From assembly GCA_943331295.2 (NCBI GenBank), contig CALQLA020000008.1, forward strand, positions 1-64,000: a DNA stretch of 64,000 nucleotides. Direction: 5' to 3'. The notes below the pieces were generated by a model, which worked only from the letters and a program-made list of their open reading frames with translations, did not search any database and was not told the DNA's origin. A program made the translations under genes and the position numbers. Below, piece after piece: positions 35,709 to 45,028 of the stretch. This DNA comes from Bordetella parapertussis. GTDB lineage: Bacteria; Pseudomonadota; Gammaproteobacteria; Burkholderiales; Casimicrobiaceae. Positions within the stretch are counted from its first letter, which is position 1, and the number at the start of each line of letters is the position of its first letter.

Positions 35709-36677
35709 CTACTTGGTGTCCTGCACCCGCTTGACCAGGTCCTTCAGCTTCGGCGTCGTGATGAACTTGTCGTAGACCGGCCCCATCACGTCCTGGAACG
35801 ACTTCTTGTCGACCTCGATGATCTGCGCGCCGCCGGCCAGCACCGCGGCCTTCGACTTGGCTTCCTTCTCGTCCCACAGCTTGCGCATGTAGGGCACGGA
35901 CTCCTTCGCCGCCTCGCGGAAGATCTTCTGCTCGTCGGGCGTGAGCGTGTCCCACACCTTCTTCGACATCAGCAGCATTTCCGGCGCCATCGAGTGCTCG
36001 GTCATCGCGTAGAACTTGGCGACCTCGAAGTGGCGCGACGTGTCGTACGAGGGGAAATTGTTCTCCGCGCCGTCGACGGTGCCGACCTTGAGGGCGGTAT
36101 AGACCTCGCCGTAGGGCATCGGCGTCGCGTTGGCGCCCATCGCCTGCAGCAGCGCGACCCACAGGTCCGACTGCTGGACGCGGATCTTCATCCCCTTGGC
36201 GTCGGCCAGCGACTTGACCGGCTTCTTGACCGTGTAGAGCGAGCGCGCGCCCGAGTCGTAGAACGCGAGGCCGATGAAGCCCTGCGCCTCGGCGGCCTTC
36301 AGGATCTCGTCGCCGATCGGGCCGTCGAGCACCTTGCGCATGTGCTCGGTCGAGCGGAACAGGAAGGGCATCGTCGGCACCATCGTCTCGGGCACGATGT
36401 TGTTCATCGGCGCGACGTTGATGCGGACGAGGTCGAGGCCGCCCAGCTTGGTCTGCTCGATCGTGTCCTTCTCGCTGCCCAGCGTGCCGCCGAAGAACGT
36501 CTTGATCGTGTGCTTGCCGTTGGTCTTCTTGCTGATGATGTCGCTCATGTAGTTCACGGCCATCACCGTCGGGTAGTCCGCGGGGTGGACGTCCGAGTTG
36601 CGGAACTCCTTGGCAGCGGCGGGCAGGCAGAGGGCTGCCGCGGCCAGCGCTGCGGCGAGGCGGGTCAAACGCATCAT
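35709..36677 (-). CDS. TRAP transporter periplasmic binding protein (DctP)
   Basis: 322 residues. A signal peptide ends in PAAAK and is followed by [23 protein letters not shown]. Family marks are [20 protein letters not shown], the carboxylate-binding Arg region [22 protein letters not shown], and [21 protein letters not shown]. It captures an organic acid for DctQM; the adjacent uxaC and reductase genes point to hexuronates. AAGGAG lies 8 bases before ATG 36677. The ATG overlaps the stop of the GntR-type regulator (ATGA), coupling regulator and receptor translation. Confidence 0.94.
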   Translation of the reverse strand: MMRLTRLAAALAAAALCLPAAAKEFRNSDVHPADYPTVMAVNYMSDIISKKTNGKHTIKTFFGGTLGSEKDTIEQTKLGGLDLVRINVAPMNNIVPETMVPTMPFLFRSTEHMRKVLDGPIGDEILKAAEAQGFIGLAFYDSGARSLYTVKKPVKSLADAKGMKIRVQQSDLWVALLQAMGANATPMPYGEVYTALKVGTVDGAENNFPSYDTSRHFEVAKFYAMTEHSMAPEMLLMSKKVWDTLTPDEQKIFREAAKESVPYMRKLWDEKEAKSKAAVLAGGAQIIEVDKKSFQDVMGPVYDKFITTPKLKDLVKRVQDTK

Positions 36678-37480
36678 GATGAGACTCCTTCGGGGTGTGC
36701 GCGCCGGGCGGCGCGCGGTGGTGACTTGCTCTTGCGTGGAGACGCCGGGCCCTGGCCCTCGCCTCCGTCCATTTCGTCCCAGCGGCGCTCGAACTCGCGC
36801 GCGACGCGCTTCAGGTGCCGCTGCATGGCCGCGCGGGCGGCGCCGGGGTCGCCGGCCTCGAGCGCCGCGACGATGGCCTCGTGGTCGCGAACCGTCCTGG
36901 CCCCGAGCGCCGGGGTGTGGAACAGCGTCTCGATCTTGGTCCAGAGGTCGCCGCGCCGCTGGTCCCACATGCCCGCGACGACGAGCGCCAGCGCGCCGTT
37001 GCCGGTCGCGGCGGCGATGCGTTCGTGGAAGGCGCGGTCCGCCGCGTCCCTCGCCGCGAAATCGTGCTCGTTGTCGCGCATCTGGACGATCGTCTCCCGG
37101 AGCGCCGCGATGTCGGCGGGGCTCGCCTCGCGCGCCGCCAGCGCCGCGATCTCGCCCTCGATCATCGCGCGCGCGGCGAGAAGCTCGAAGGGGCCGGGCC
37201 CGGCATCGGGGGGCGCCGCCGGGCCGGAAGCCGATGCGGCGTCGCCGCTGCGGGCAAGCACGAAGATGCCGCTGCCGACGCGGACTTCGACGAGGCCCGC
37301 GATCTCGAGCGATATGATGGCCTCCCGCACGGACGTGCGCGACACGCCGAGCAGCGCCGCGAGCTCGCGCTCGGCGGGCAGCCGCGCGCCGGCGGCGAAT
37401 TCTCCGCTATCGATGAGCCCCGCGATCTGCTCGGCGATCTGCCGATACAGGCGCCTGGGTTCGACGGTTTGCAGTGGCAA
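36674..37480 (-). CDS. GntR-family transcriptional regulator with FCD domain
   Basis: 268 residues. The winged-helix domain (about 5-75) has [33 protein letters not shown]. The C-terminal all-helical FCD ligand domain (about 100-240) ends near [24 protein letters not shown]. It probably represses the downstream dctPQM-uxu operon until a hexuronate or intermediate binds. TTG 37480 is preferred as start: GGAGGA lies about 7 bases upstream and the protein then begins like relatives ([18 protein letters not shown]). ATG 37555 would add a 25-residue disordered stretch. The C-terminus is a basic, disordered tail. Confidence 0.9.
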   Translation of the reverse strand: MPLQTVEPRRLYRQIAEQIAGLIDSGEFAAGARLPAERELAALLGVSRTSVREAIISLEIAGLVEVRVGSGIFVLARSGDAASASGPAAPPDAGPGPFELLAARAMIEGEIAALAAREASPADIAALRETIVQMRDNEHDFAARDAADRAFHERIAAATGNGALALVVAGMWDQRRGDLWTKIETLFHTPALGARTVRDHEAIVAALEAGDPGAARAAMQRHLKRVAREFERRWDEMDGGEGQGPASPRKSKSPPRAARRAHPEGVSS

Positions 37481-37794
37481 GGGGACTTCCTCCGGTGCCG
37501 GATTCTTTGCCGGCGGGGGTGCGCCGTTCCCGGCGGAAGCCCGCGGGAGGCGCATCAGAACCCGGTTAGGCTAACGCGGCAGCCGTTTTTGGTCAAGTGG
37601 TCCAACCACCGGACCAACTGACCGGCTACGCCGGCGACGGCACCCGGTGCTCCGCGGGCGCTGTTGCGCCCCCTGGCGCGCCGCCTTCGATCAGTCGCTT
37701 CCACCCGCTCGATCGCGCATAATGATTTTCACTTCCGAATCGAGGCCGCATCGGCAGAAAGCGATCGGGCCATGCCAGGGCTGCTGAGTTCCTC
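37481..37794. other. Divergent intergenic region, regulator to glycosyltransferase
   Basis: 314 bases between two divergent genes. It holds the palindromic operator at 37597-37616, the ribosome binding site for the regulator and, if ATG 37555 is used, part of the regulator's coding sequence. Near 37716-37725 an AT-rich GCATAATGAT could be a -10 box for the glycosyltransferase, but no convincing -35 accompanies it. No small gene was recognised. Confidence 0.5.
37597..37616. promoter_or_regulatory. Probable GntR/FCD operator of the hexuronate operon
   Basis: GTGGT-CCA-ACCAC (37597-37609) is a perfect palindrome containing TGGT-N3-ACCA, the typical recognition pattern of FadR/FCD-type GntR regulators. 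It interlocks with a second palindrome, TGGTCC-N7-GGACCA (37598-37616). It lies 117 bases upstream of the regulator's TTG start, where the operon promoter is expected. Autoregulation is the likely result. Confidence 0.65.
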
Positions 37795-39006
37795 ATGAGA
37801 ATCGGCTTCATCGACCCCAGCGACTGGGACTATCACGTCGGGAGCGTCGACCAGCATGCGCTGGGCGGATCACAATCCGCCGCGTGCTACCTCGCCCGCA
37901 CCCTGGTACGGAAGGGGCACGACGTGTTCTATTTCAACAGCACGCTTGCACCCGGCATGCACGATGGCGTCGACTGCCGCAACTGGCACCGGATTGCCGT
38001 CGCGGAGGCGCACGCGCTTGCCCTCGATGCCGTCGTCTGCCTGCTTGTCGCCGGCCTGGGGCGCCACCTGAGGGAGATCTTCGCGCCGAAGGCGATGGTC
38101 CTGTGGAACCAGCATGCGCACGACCAGCCCGCCGTCCAGGCCCTGCGCGATCCGGCCGAGCGTGAAGCCTACGACGGCTTCGCGATGGTCAGCGATTGGC
38201 AGCGCGGGGAGTTCGCGCACACGTTCGGGATCGACCCCGGGCGGATGGTCGTTCTCCGCAACGCGATCGCGCCGACCTTTGCCGGCCTCTTCCCGGGTGG
38301 GCAGTCGATCCTCGCGCAAAAGGCGACGCCGCCGATCCTGGTCTACACCAGTACGCCGTTCCGGGGACTCGACCTTCTGCTCGCTGCCTGGCCGACCATT
38401 CGCACCGCCGTACCCGACGCGCGACTCCAAGTCTTCTCCAGCATGAGCGTCTATCACACCTCCACTGCGGACGATGAAGCGGCTTACGGCCGGCTGTATC
38501 GACTCTGCCGTGAGACCCCGGGAATCGAATACTTCGGCTCGATACCCCAGCCCCAGCTCGCCATCCGACTCCGGGCGGCGACCATGCTCGCGTATCCGAA
38601 CACGTTTCCGGAGACGTCGTGCATCGCGGTCATCGAGGCAATGGCGAGCGGATGCCGGATCGTTACCAGCAACCTTGGCGCATTGCCGGAAACCACGGCA
38701 GGTTTCGCCAGCCTGATCTCCGGAGACAACCACGGCGAGGCGTGGCTGCAGCAATTCAGCGCCGAGGTGGTCCGGGTGCTCGGCGACCAGGCGAGCCGGC
38801 CGGCGGAGTCAGAGTTGCTGCTGCGACGCCAGGTCGCGCACGTCAACGCCGCCTGCAGTTGGATCGCGAGGGCTGACGAGTGGGTCGCCTGGCTCGCCAC
38901 GGTGTGCGGAGAGTCCAAGCCGCAACGGCCACGCGGGTTACTGGCGCTGCTGGCGCGCAAGGTCCTGCGCCTGTCGAAGCGCGCGCCGGAAGCCGGCGAC
39001 ACTTGA
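37795..39006 (+). CDS. Glycosyltransferase, GT4-like (GT-B fold)
   Basis: A 403-residue soluble GT-B type transferase. The N-terminal acceptor domain contains HALGGSQSAACYLARTLVRKGHDVFYF. The C-terminal donor domain shows ILVYTSTPFRGLDLLLAAWP and the EX7E-like region FPETSCIAVIEAMASGCRIVTSNLGALPE. It would move a sugar from a nucleotide donor to an unknown acceptor. It stands alone between a divergent regulator and convergent moaC, with no glycan or methyltransferase genes beside it. That is unusual for this family and may mark a stray insertion from a polysaccharide locus. Confidence 0.88.
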   Translation: MRIGFIDPSDWDYHVGSVDQHALGGSQSAACYLARTLVRKGHDVFYFNSTLAPGMHDGVDCRNWHRIAVAEAHALALDAVVCLLVAGLGRHLREIFAPKAMVLWNQHAHDQPAVQALRDPAEREAYDGFAMVSDWQRGEFAHTFGIDPGRMVVLRNAIAPTFAGLFPGGQSILAQKATPPILVYTSTPFRGLDLLLAAWPTIRTAVPDARLQVFSSMSVYHTSTADDEAAYGRLYRLCRETPGIEYFGSIPQPQLAIRLRAATMLAYPNTFPETSCIAVIEAMASGCRIVTSNLGALPETTAGFASLISGDNHGEAWLQQFSAEVVRVLGDQASRPAESELLLRRQVAHVNAACSWIARADEWVAWLATVCGESKPQRPRGLLALLARKVLRLSKRAPEAGDT

Positions 39007-39083
39007 CGACCGCGCAGGGCGCCGCTGTCGAGCGCCATTGACGCAGGACCGGGGCTTCCGGCGGCCGTCGTTTCGGTCCATGG

Positions 39084-39647
39084 CTACGCGCCGGCGACCC
39101 ACCGTCCCGACTTGCCGCCCGTCTTCTCAAGAAGGCGCACAGCATCGACGCGCATTCCCCGGTCGACCGCCTTGCACATGTCGTAGATGGTGAGGAGGCC
39201 GACCGCCGCCGCCGTCAGCGCCTCCATCTCGACGCCGGTCTGGCCGAGCGTCTCGGCCGTGACTTCGATCGCGATCGCGCCGGCGGCGGCATCGACCCTG
39301 AACGCGACGGCGACGCGGGTCAGCGCCAGCGGGTGGCACAGCGGAATGAGTTCGGAGGTTCGCTTCGCCGCCTGGATCGCGGCGATCCGCGCGATGCCCA
39401 GCACGTCGCCCTTCTTCGCCGTTCCCGCCTCGATCAGCGCAAGCGTCGCCGGCAGCATCAGGATGCGGCCGCCCGCGACCGCCACGCGGCGCGTGACGGC
39501 CTTGGCCGCGACGTCCACCATGTGCGCCTGCCCCGCCGCGTCGAAATGGGTAAAATGGCCCGATGGCACCGTCGGCGCCGCCTCCGCGATGGCGGGGCGA
39601 CGAACCGGCGGTCGCGGCTTCCTGGTCGAACCTCCGGTGGGCGGCAC
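39084..39647 (-). CDS. moaC: Cyclic pyranopterin monophosphate synthase
   Basis: 187 residues. MoaC turns 3',8-cyclo-GTP into cyclic pyranopterin monophosphate in molybdenum cofactor synthesis. Conserved blocks are [29 protein letters not shown] and [25 protein letters not shown]. Start GTG 39647 has AGGAGA about 6 bases upstream and gives a 26-residue Pro/Arg-rich extension; GTG 39569 would begin right at the conserved core. Other moa genes are not in the window. It is divergent from the M48 protease gene. Confidence 0.95.
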   Translation of the reverse strand: MPPTGGSTRKPRPPVRRPAIAEAAPTVPSGHFTHFDAAGQAHMVDVAAKAVTRRVAVAGGRILMLPATLALIEAGTAKKGDVLGIARIAAIQAAKRTSELIPLCHPLALTRVAVAFRVDAAAGAIAIEVTAETLGQTGVEMEALTAAAVGLLTIYDMCKAVDRGMRVDAVRLLEKTGGKSGRWVAGA

Positions 39648-39723
39648 TTATCGTCTCCTGTGGTGAACTTCGGGCGCTTCCGGGAATCTTAGCACCAGCG
39701 TTCCCCCTGCCTTCCCGTCACCG

Positions 39724-41334
39724 ATGCGCCTTTCCTCCTCCACTCCCGTGCCCGGCATCCATCCCGCGCTGCACCGCCCGGCGCCGTGGATTCGCGCCGT
39801 CGCCGGCCTCGCCATCTGCGCGCTCGTGGCGCCGCCGCTCGCCGTGGCGCAGGCGCCGGCGCCCGTGACTGCCGTGTTCGGCGCGGCACCGGCGCAAGTG
39901 CCGCCATCCCTGTTCCTGCCGCCGCCGCCCGCGCAGGCGCTGCCCGACCTGGGCGACGAGTCGCAGGCGATGCTGGCGCCCGCGCAGGAGAAGAAGCTCG
40001 GCGACTCGGTGATCCGCCAGATCCGCGCCACTGGCGGGTACTTCGACGACCCCGAGGTCAACGACTACCTCAACAACCTCGGCAACCGGCTGGTCGCCGC
40101 GGTGCCCGATTCGCGGCTCGAGTTCGAGTTCTTCGCCGTCCCCGACACCACCATCAACGCGTTCGCGCTTCCGGGCGGCTACATCGGCGTCAACACCGGC
40201 CTCATCCTGCTCGCGCAGAACGAGTCGGAGCTGGCGTCGGTGCTGGCGCACGAAATCTCCCACATCACGCAGCACCACCTGTCGCGGATGATCTCGTCAC
40301 AGCGCGGGTCGACCTTCCTGCAGATCGCGGCGCTCGCCGTTGCGCTGCTCGCCATGCGTTCCAACAGCGCAAGCGGCGGCGATGCCGCGATGGCCGCGAT
40401 GGCGTCCGCGCAGGCGCTTTCGATCCAGTCGCAGCTCAACTTCACGCGCGAGAACGAATACGAGGCGGACCGGATCGGCTTCCAGCGGCTCGCCGCCGCC
40501 GGCTTCGACGTCAATGCGATGGCCACGCTGATGGAGCGGCTGCAGCGCGCGAGCCGCTTCGTCGACGGCACCGCGCCGTCCTACCTGCGCACGCACCCGA
40601 TCACCTACGAGCGGATCGCCGAGGCGCAGAGCCGCGCGCAGGGCAAGACGTACCGGCAGGTGGCCGACTCGCTCGACTTCCACCTGGTCCGCGCGCTGCT
40701 GCGGAGCTACAACGGGACGCCGAAGGAAGCCGTCGCCGGCTTCGACGACGCCATCGCCGAGAAGAAGTACAACAACGAGATCGCCGCGCACTACGGGCTG
40801 GTCGCGTCGCTGCTGCGGGCCCAGAACTACACCCGCGCCAAGGCCGAGCTCGCGACGCTGGAGAAGATGGCGCCACCCGACCCGATGATCGACGCAATGG
40901 CCGCGCACGTCCTGCAGGAATCCGGCGACGTCGAGCTCGCCGTGAAGCGCTACGAGGCGGCGCTCGCCCGGTACCCGAACAAGATGCAGCTCATCTACGA
41001 CTACCCCGACGCGCTGATGGCCGCGCAGCGCACCAAGGACGCCACCGTGTTCCTCGAACGCGAGCTGACGCGTTTTCCGAACGACGGCCGCCTCCACAAG
41101 ACCGCGGCCAAGGCCTACGCCGAGCTGGGCAATCGCATGCAGCAGCATCGGCACCAGGGCGAGCTCTACGCGTGGCAGGGCGACCTCAAGGCGGCGATCG
41201 TGCAGCTGGAGCTCGCGAGCAAGTCCGGCGACGGCGACTTCTACCAGACGTCCGTCGTCGACACGCGGCTGCGCACGCTGCGCGCGGACCTGCAGGAGCA
41301 GCAGAAGGACAAGACCGCGCGCAACGGGCCGTAG
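39724..41334 (+). CDS. M48-family metalloprotease with TPR region (BepA-like)
   Basis: A 536-residue periplasmic zinc protease. A signal peptide (about 24-43, PPLAVAQ) is followed by an M48 domain with zinc motif HEISH (H176, E177, H180) and the third ligand in ENEYEADRIG. A C-terminal TPR superhelix (about 330-510) carries repeats such as AAHYGLVASLLRAQNYTRAKAEL. BepA-like proteins assist and check outer-membrane protein assembly and degrade stalled LptD or BamA. Length and domain order match that family. No clear ribosome binding site before the ATG (CTTCCCGTCACCG). Confidence 0.93.
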   Translation: MRLSSSTPVPGIHPALHRPAPWIRAVAGLAICALVAPPLAVAQAPAPVTAVFGAAPAQVPPSLFLPPPPAQALPDLGDESQAMLAPAQEKKLGDSVIRQIRATGGYFDDPEVNDYLNNLGNRLVAAVPDSRLEFEFFAVPDTTINAFALPGGYIGVNTGLILLAQNESELASVLAHEISHITQHHLSRMISSQRGSTFLQIAALAVALLAMRSNSASGGDAAMAAMASAQALSIQSQLNFTRENEYEADRIGFQRLAAAGFDVNAMATLMERLQRASRFVDGTAPSYLRTHPITYERIAEAQSRAQGKTYRQVADSLDFHLVRALLRSYNGTPKEAVAGFDDAIAEKKYNNEIAAHYGLVASLLRAQNYTRAKAELATLEKMAPPDPMIDAMAAHVLQESGDVELAVKRYEAALARYPNKMQLIYDYPDALMAAQRTKDATVFLERELTRFPNDGRLHKTAAKAYAELGNRMQQHRHQGELYAWQGDLKAAIVQLELASKSGDGDFYQTSVVDTRLRTLRADLQEQQKDKTARNGP

Positions 41335-41549
41335 CCCAAGTGGGCTGGGGAATCGCGGAACGTCCCCGATAGGCCGCCGTGTAGCCTACCAAGCGGCCGA
41401 TACGGGCATGCTCCGGACGCCCGACTGTTCCTTTTGGCAGGTGGCGATCCCGGGGCCAAGGATTACGGTCTCGCGACGTGCGCCGGACCATGGCGCATCG
41501 CCCTCCGGCAACGCGTACCGCCGGCAGCCAACGTCCCGCGGAGATTCCC

Positions 41550-42200
41550 TTGAAAATTCTCGTCGTCGACGACCACCCGCTGATCCTCGAAGCCCTGTCG
41601 CAGCTCCTGCCCGAACTCGCCCCCGGCACCGCCTGTCGCGTCGCGGGTGACCGCGCCACCGCCGAGCGCATCCTCGACGACGACCCCGACGTCGCGCTGG
41701 TGCTGCTCGACCTCGCGCTGCCGGAAACGCGGGGCCTCGACTTCCTCGCCGACATCAAGCTCGACTACCCCGGCGTCGCCGTCGTCGTGCTGTCGGCGAC
41801 GCACGACCGCGCCACGGTAGCGGCGGCGCTTGCTGCGGGCGCGCGCGGGTTCATCCCGAAGACCGCCAACCCGGCCGCGCTGCTCGACGCGCTGCAGCAG
41901 GTCGTGCGGGGCGAGATCCACCTGCCGGCCGACGGCGGCGCCGGCGACGATGGCGCCGACGGGGTGCGCGTGTCGTCAGCGGCGCTCGGGCTCACGCTGC
42001 GCCAGGCTGACGTGCTGAAGCTGCTGGTGCAGGGCAAGCCCAACAAGCTCATCTGCCGCGACCTCAAGCTGTCCGAAGGCACGGTCAAGGTGCACGTGAG
42101 CGCGATCCTGAGGGCGCTTCGCGTGCAGACGCGCACGCAGGCCGTGGCCGAGCTCGCGCGACGCGGCATCAGCGTCGAAACGATCGCCGCGCGACGCTAG
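41550..42200 (+). CDS. NarL/FixJ-family response regulator
   Basis: 216 residues: a receiver domain (KILVVDDHPLILEAL, phospho-acceptor D54, switch Lys in GFIPKTANP) and a LuxR-type helix-turn-helix (LTLRQADVLKLLVQGKPNKLICRDLKLSEGTVKVHVSAIL). It activates or represses target promoters once phosphorylated. TTG 41550 is preferred as start because GGAG lies 7 bases upstream and translation then begins at the receiver's first strand; an ATG at 41490 would add 20 disordered residues. The hybrid kinase downstream (46 bases away) is the probable partner. Signal unknown. Confidence 0.9.
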   Translation: MKILVVDDHPLILEALSQLLPELAPGTACRVAGDRATAERILDDDPDVALVLLDLALPETRGLDFLADIKLDYPGVAVVVLSATHDRATVAAALAAGARGFIPKTANPAALLDALQQVVRGEIHLPADGGAGDDGADGVRVSSAALGLTLRQADVLKLLVQGKPNKLICRDLKLSEGTVKVHVSAILRALRVQTRTQAVAELARRGISVETIAARR

Positions 42201-42245
42201 CCGCCGCCACCGCGCGGCCCGAGAGCGCCCGGCGAAGGATTTCGC

Positions 42246-44228
42246 ATGCATCCGATGACGCCACCCGCGGATATCGCGCCGCACCTGCTCGCGCGGGCGC
42301 GGTCGGACCAGGTCGTCACGCTGTACGGGCAATGGCACCGCACCACGCTGTCGATGGTGCTGGGCGCGGTGATCCTGTGCACCGTGCTGTGGGGCGAGGC
42401 GACGCCTGCGTTCATGGCGTGCTGGCTCGCGGCCATCCTCGCCAACCAGGCCTGGCGCGGCGTGCTGGCGCGCGCCTTCCACCAGCGCCGCCCCGGCCTC
42501 GACGCGTCCGCGCGCTGGGGTCGCTGGTGGTCGCTGGGATCGACCATCGCCGGGTCGCTGTGGGGTGTGGCCGCGGTCGCGCTGTACCCGGCCTCGCCGG
42601 CCCACGAGGCGCTGCTCATCGTCTGCCTGTTCGGCGTCGTGATCGGCGGCCTCAATCTCACGGCCGTCTACAAGCCGTCGTTCTACGGCTTCGTGCTGCC
42701 GGCGCTGCTGCCGCTGATCGTGCGCGTCGCGTGGGAAGTCGACACGGTGCACCTGTTCACCGCGATCGTGATGACGGTGGTGCTCGCGTTCCTGCTGGCC
42801 TTCGGCCACCACCTGAACGACGTGCTCACCCATTCGCTTGCGATCCGCCACGAGAACGTCGACCTCATCGCCGAACTGCAGGCGCAGACCCGCGCCGCGC
42901 TCGACGCGCGCGCCATCGCCGAGACCGCGAACCGCGCCAAGAGCCAGTTCCTCGCGGCGGCCAGCCACGACCTGCGCCAGCCGCTGCACGCGATGGGCCT
43001 GTTCGCCGCGGCGCTCGCCACCAAGGCGCGCGAGCCGGAACTGAAGCCGCTCGTCAGCAGCATCCACGCGTCGGTGGATGCGCTCGAAGCGCTGTTCGGG
43101 CAGCTCCTCGACCTGTCGCGTCTCGACGCCGGCGTCCTCGCCCAGGCGCGCGACGACGTCCCGCTGCAGCCGCTGCTGTCGAAGCTGCGCGACGAATTCG
43201 CGCCGCAGGCAGCGGCCGAGGGCCTCGCACTGGCGGTGGTGGGCACGACGGCGACGGTCGACAGCGATCCGCTGCTGCTCGAGCGGATCCTGCGCAACCT
43301 GGTCGCCAATGCGCTGCGCTACACCCGGAACGGAGGCGTGGTGGTCGGCGTGCGCCGGCGCGGCGACGGCCTGCGCATCGACGTGATCGACAGCGGCATC
43401 GGCATCGCGCCCGAGATGCGGGACCGGATCTTCGACGAGTTCGTCCAGGGCGACCCGGCGCCGCGCCGGCACAGCGGCGGCAGGGGCATGGGGCTCGGCC
43501 TCGCGATCGTCCGCCGCCTGGCGGCGCTGCTCGGGCATCGGCTGGAGGTTGCCTCGCAGCCCGGCTGCGGCTCGCGCTTTTCGGTGCACCTCGCGCGCGC
43601 GCCGGCGCGCCGGCGGCGACACGATCCTCCCCTGCCACGGCCCGCCGGCACCCGCCTCGCCGATGGAAGCACGACGCTGGCCGGGCGCACGGTGGCGGTG
43701 ATCGACGACGACCCCGCCGTGGTCGCCGCGATGCGGGTGCTCTTCACCGCGTGGGGCGCCACGGTCGCCGGCGGCGGCCACGTCGATACGGTCCTGCGCG
43801 AGCTCGCCGCGCTGGCAGCGGACGGCCGCCCCCCGGACGCCGCCTCGGACGCGGCCGGCATCGGGGCTGATGCCAGGCATCGCGGACGACCAGACCTCAT
43901 CGTCGCCGACCTGCGGCTCGCCGACGACGTGTGCGGACTCGATGCGGTGGCGGCGCTCCGCGCGGCGACGCGAGCCGCCGTACCGGCACTGATCGTCTCC
44001 GGCGACACCGGCGACGGTGCGCGGGCGGCGGTGGCGCGCGCGGGGCTGACGCTGCTGCCGAAGCCGGTGGTCGCGAGCGCGCTGCAGCGCGCCGTGGCAG
44101 CGGCGCTCGACGCCGCGGCAGAAAGCGGGGAGTGGACGAAAGAGTGGACGAAAGAGAGGACGAAAGAGAGGACGAAAGACGGGCGCCGGCACGAAGCGCC
44201 GGCGCCCGGGGCAGCGCGCACGCGATGA
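42246..44228 (+). CDS. Hybrid sensor histidine kinase with C-terminal receiver
   Basis: 660 residues. About six membrane helices (about 35-195) form the sensor part, without a large periplasmic domain. A short coiled coil leads to the dimerisation domain with phospho-His H241 in AAASHDLRQPLHAMG. The ATPase domain has NLVANALRYT, DSGIGIAPE and GMGLGLAIV. A receiver domain (about 482-620) has acidic D487-D489 and phospho-acceptor D555, with an extra about 20-residue Ala/Asp-rich insertion between them. The final 35 residues include a four-copy WTKE/RTKE repeat. Likely partner of the preceding NarL-type regulator. Confidence 0.92.
   Translation: MHPMTPPADIAPHLLARARSDQVVTLYGQWHRTTLSMVLGAVILCTVLWGEATPAFMACWLAAILANQAWRGVLARAFHQRRPGLDASARWGRWWSLGSTIAGSLWGVAAVALYPASPAHEALLIVCLFGVVIGGLNLTAVYKPSFYGFVLPALLPLIVRVAWEVDTVHLFTAIVMTVVLAFLLAFGHHLNDVLTHSLAIRHENVDLIAELQAQTRAALDARAIAETANRAKSQFLAAASHDLRQPLHAMGLFAAALATKAREPELKPLVSSIHASVDALEALFGQLLDLSRLDAGVLAQARDDVPLQPLLSKLRDEFAPQAAAEGLALAVVGTTATVDSDPLLLERILRNLVANALRYTRNGGVVVGVRRRGDGLRIDVIDSGIGIAPEMRDRIFDEFVQGDPAPRRHSGGRGMGLGLAIVRRLAALLGHRLEVASQPGCGSRFSVHLARAPARRRRHDPPLPRPAGTRLADGSTTLAGRTVAVIDDDPAVVAAMRVLFTAWGATVAGGGHVDTVLRELAALAADGRPPDAASDAAGIGADARHRGRPDLIVADLRLADDVCGLDAVAALRAATRAAVPALIVSGDTGDGARAAVARAGLTLLPKPVVASALQRAVAAALDAAAESGEWTKEWTKERTKERTKDGRRHEAPAPGAARTR
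44130..44177 (+). repeat. 12-base tandem repeat at the 3' end of the hybrid kinase gene
   Basis: Four in-frame copies of a 12-base unit: GAGTGGACGAAA twice, then GAGAGGACGAAA twice. They encode EWTK, EWTK, ERTK, ERTK. The two-plus-two pattern suggests duplication of a pair after one base changed. Likely prone to slippage. Confidence 0.9.
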
Positions 44229-44254
44229 ATCCCGCGGCAAGGCGCCCGATCCGG

Positions 44255-44821
44255 TCAGCCGGCCGGGGCACCCAGGTGCTCGCGGATGCCGTTCATCATC
44301 TTCGCGCGAAACGACTCGGCATCCGCCAGCCGCTTGCGGATGAGGTCGGCAACGGTTGCCTTCTGCTCCGGCGAGAACGTCGCGTAGAGCGCCAGCCACT
44401 GGTCGCGCACCGGCAGCCGCAATGCGCGATTCTGCTGCTCGACGCCGTCGGCCAGCGTGGCAACCGCGGCGAGATCCGGGGCCGGCTTGGCGATCTCCGC
44501 CTGCAGCGCGCCCTTGACCTGCGCGCGATTGGCGCGCGCCGCCTCGCGCGCGGCCTTCGACGCGGCGACCGCGCTTTCCCACATTCCCTGCTGCATCGTG
44601 TTGAGGTTGAGGCTCGCCTTGGCCCGGGCGAGGATCTGCGGCAGCATCTCGCCGATCGACCCGCTGCCGTGCATCGCATGCATGCCGCCGGCCGGCTGGG
44701 CGACCGCGGCGGTCGTTGCGCCGAGCGACAGCACGAGCGCCGTCGTCGCCGCGAGCGCGAAGCCGCGCCAGCGGGTGCCGGCGCCGCGTTGGCCGGTGGT
44801 GTCGTGGGATGGGTTGTGCAT
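44255..44821 (-). CDS. Spy/CpxP-like periplasmic protein
   Basis: 188 residues. A signal peptide (about 20-45, AAVAQP) is followed by a His/Met/Gly-rich stretch (GGMHAMHGSGSIG) that could bind metal. A helical domain resembling the LTXXQ/Spy family follows (NLNTMQQGMWESAVAASKAAREAARANRAQVKGALQAEI, with YATFSPEQKATVADLI near the end). Spy-like proteins are ATP-independent periplasmic chaperones or stress sensors. AGGAG precedes the ATG. It diverges from the ompR-envZ genes, and the gap contains a GTTACA direct repeat, so OmpR control is plausible. Confidence 0.8.
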   Translation of the reverse strand: MHNPSHDTTGQRGAGTRWRGFALAATTALVLSLGATTAAVAQPAGGMHAMHGSGSIGEMLPQILARAKASLNLNTMQQGMWESAVAASKAAREAARANRAQVKGALQAEIAKPAPDLAAVATLADGVEQQNRALRLPVRDQWLALYATFSPEQKATVADLIRKRLADAESFRAKMMNGIREHLGAPAG

Positions 44822-44966
44822 TGCTGTCTCCTGTCGTGGGTTGGAACCCGGCGCCGCGGCAACCGCGGCACGCGAGGGCTTGCGTAAGCTTAGGGATCCA
44901 TTCTGGCGCGAGGTTCGGCGCCGCAGGCGCCTCTTGTGCAACCGGACGTTGCAGTCCTTGGCGGGG

Positions 44967-44982
44967 GTTACAATTGGTTACA
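44967..44982. promoter_or_regulatory. GTTACA direct repeat, candidate OmpR-family site
   Basis: GTTACA occurs at 44967-44972 and again at 44977-44982, exactly 10 bases apart, one helical turn. Tandem half-sites with this spacing are typical for OmpR-family regulators, and the sequence resembles published OmpR/RstA-type sites. It lies in the divergent gap between the Spy-like gene and ompR and could control both. Confidence 0.55.
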
Positions 44983-45028
44983 CCCGCCGGCCCATCGCCG
45001 GCGCCCAACCGCGGCTATGCTTGATGCC

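Noticed and set aside
41335-41549. Possible small RNA or leader between the M48 gene and the NarL-type regulator
   Set aside because: Only a short AGCCCA/TGGGCT stem was seen, with no promoter or terminator pair to support an RNA gene.
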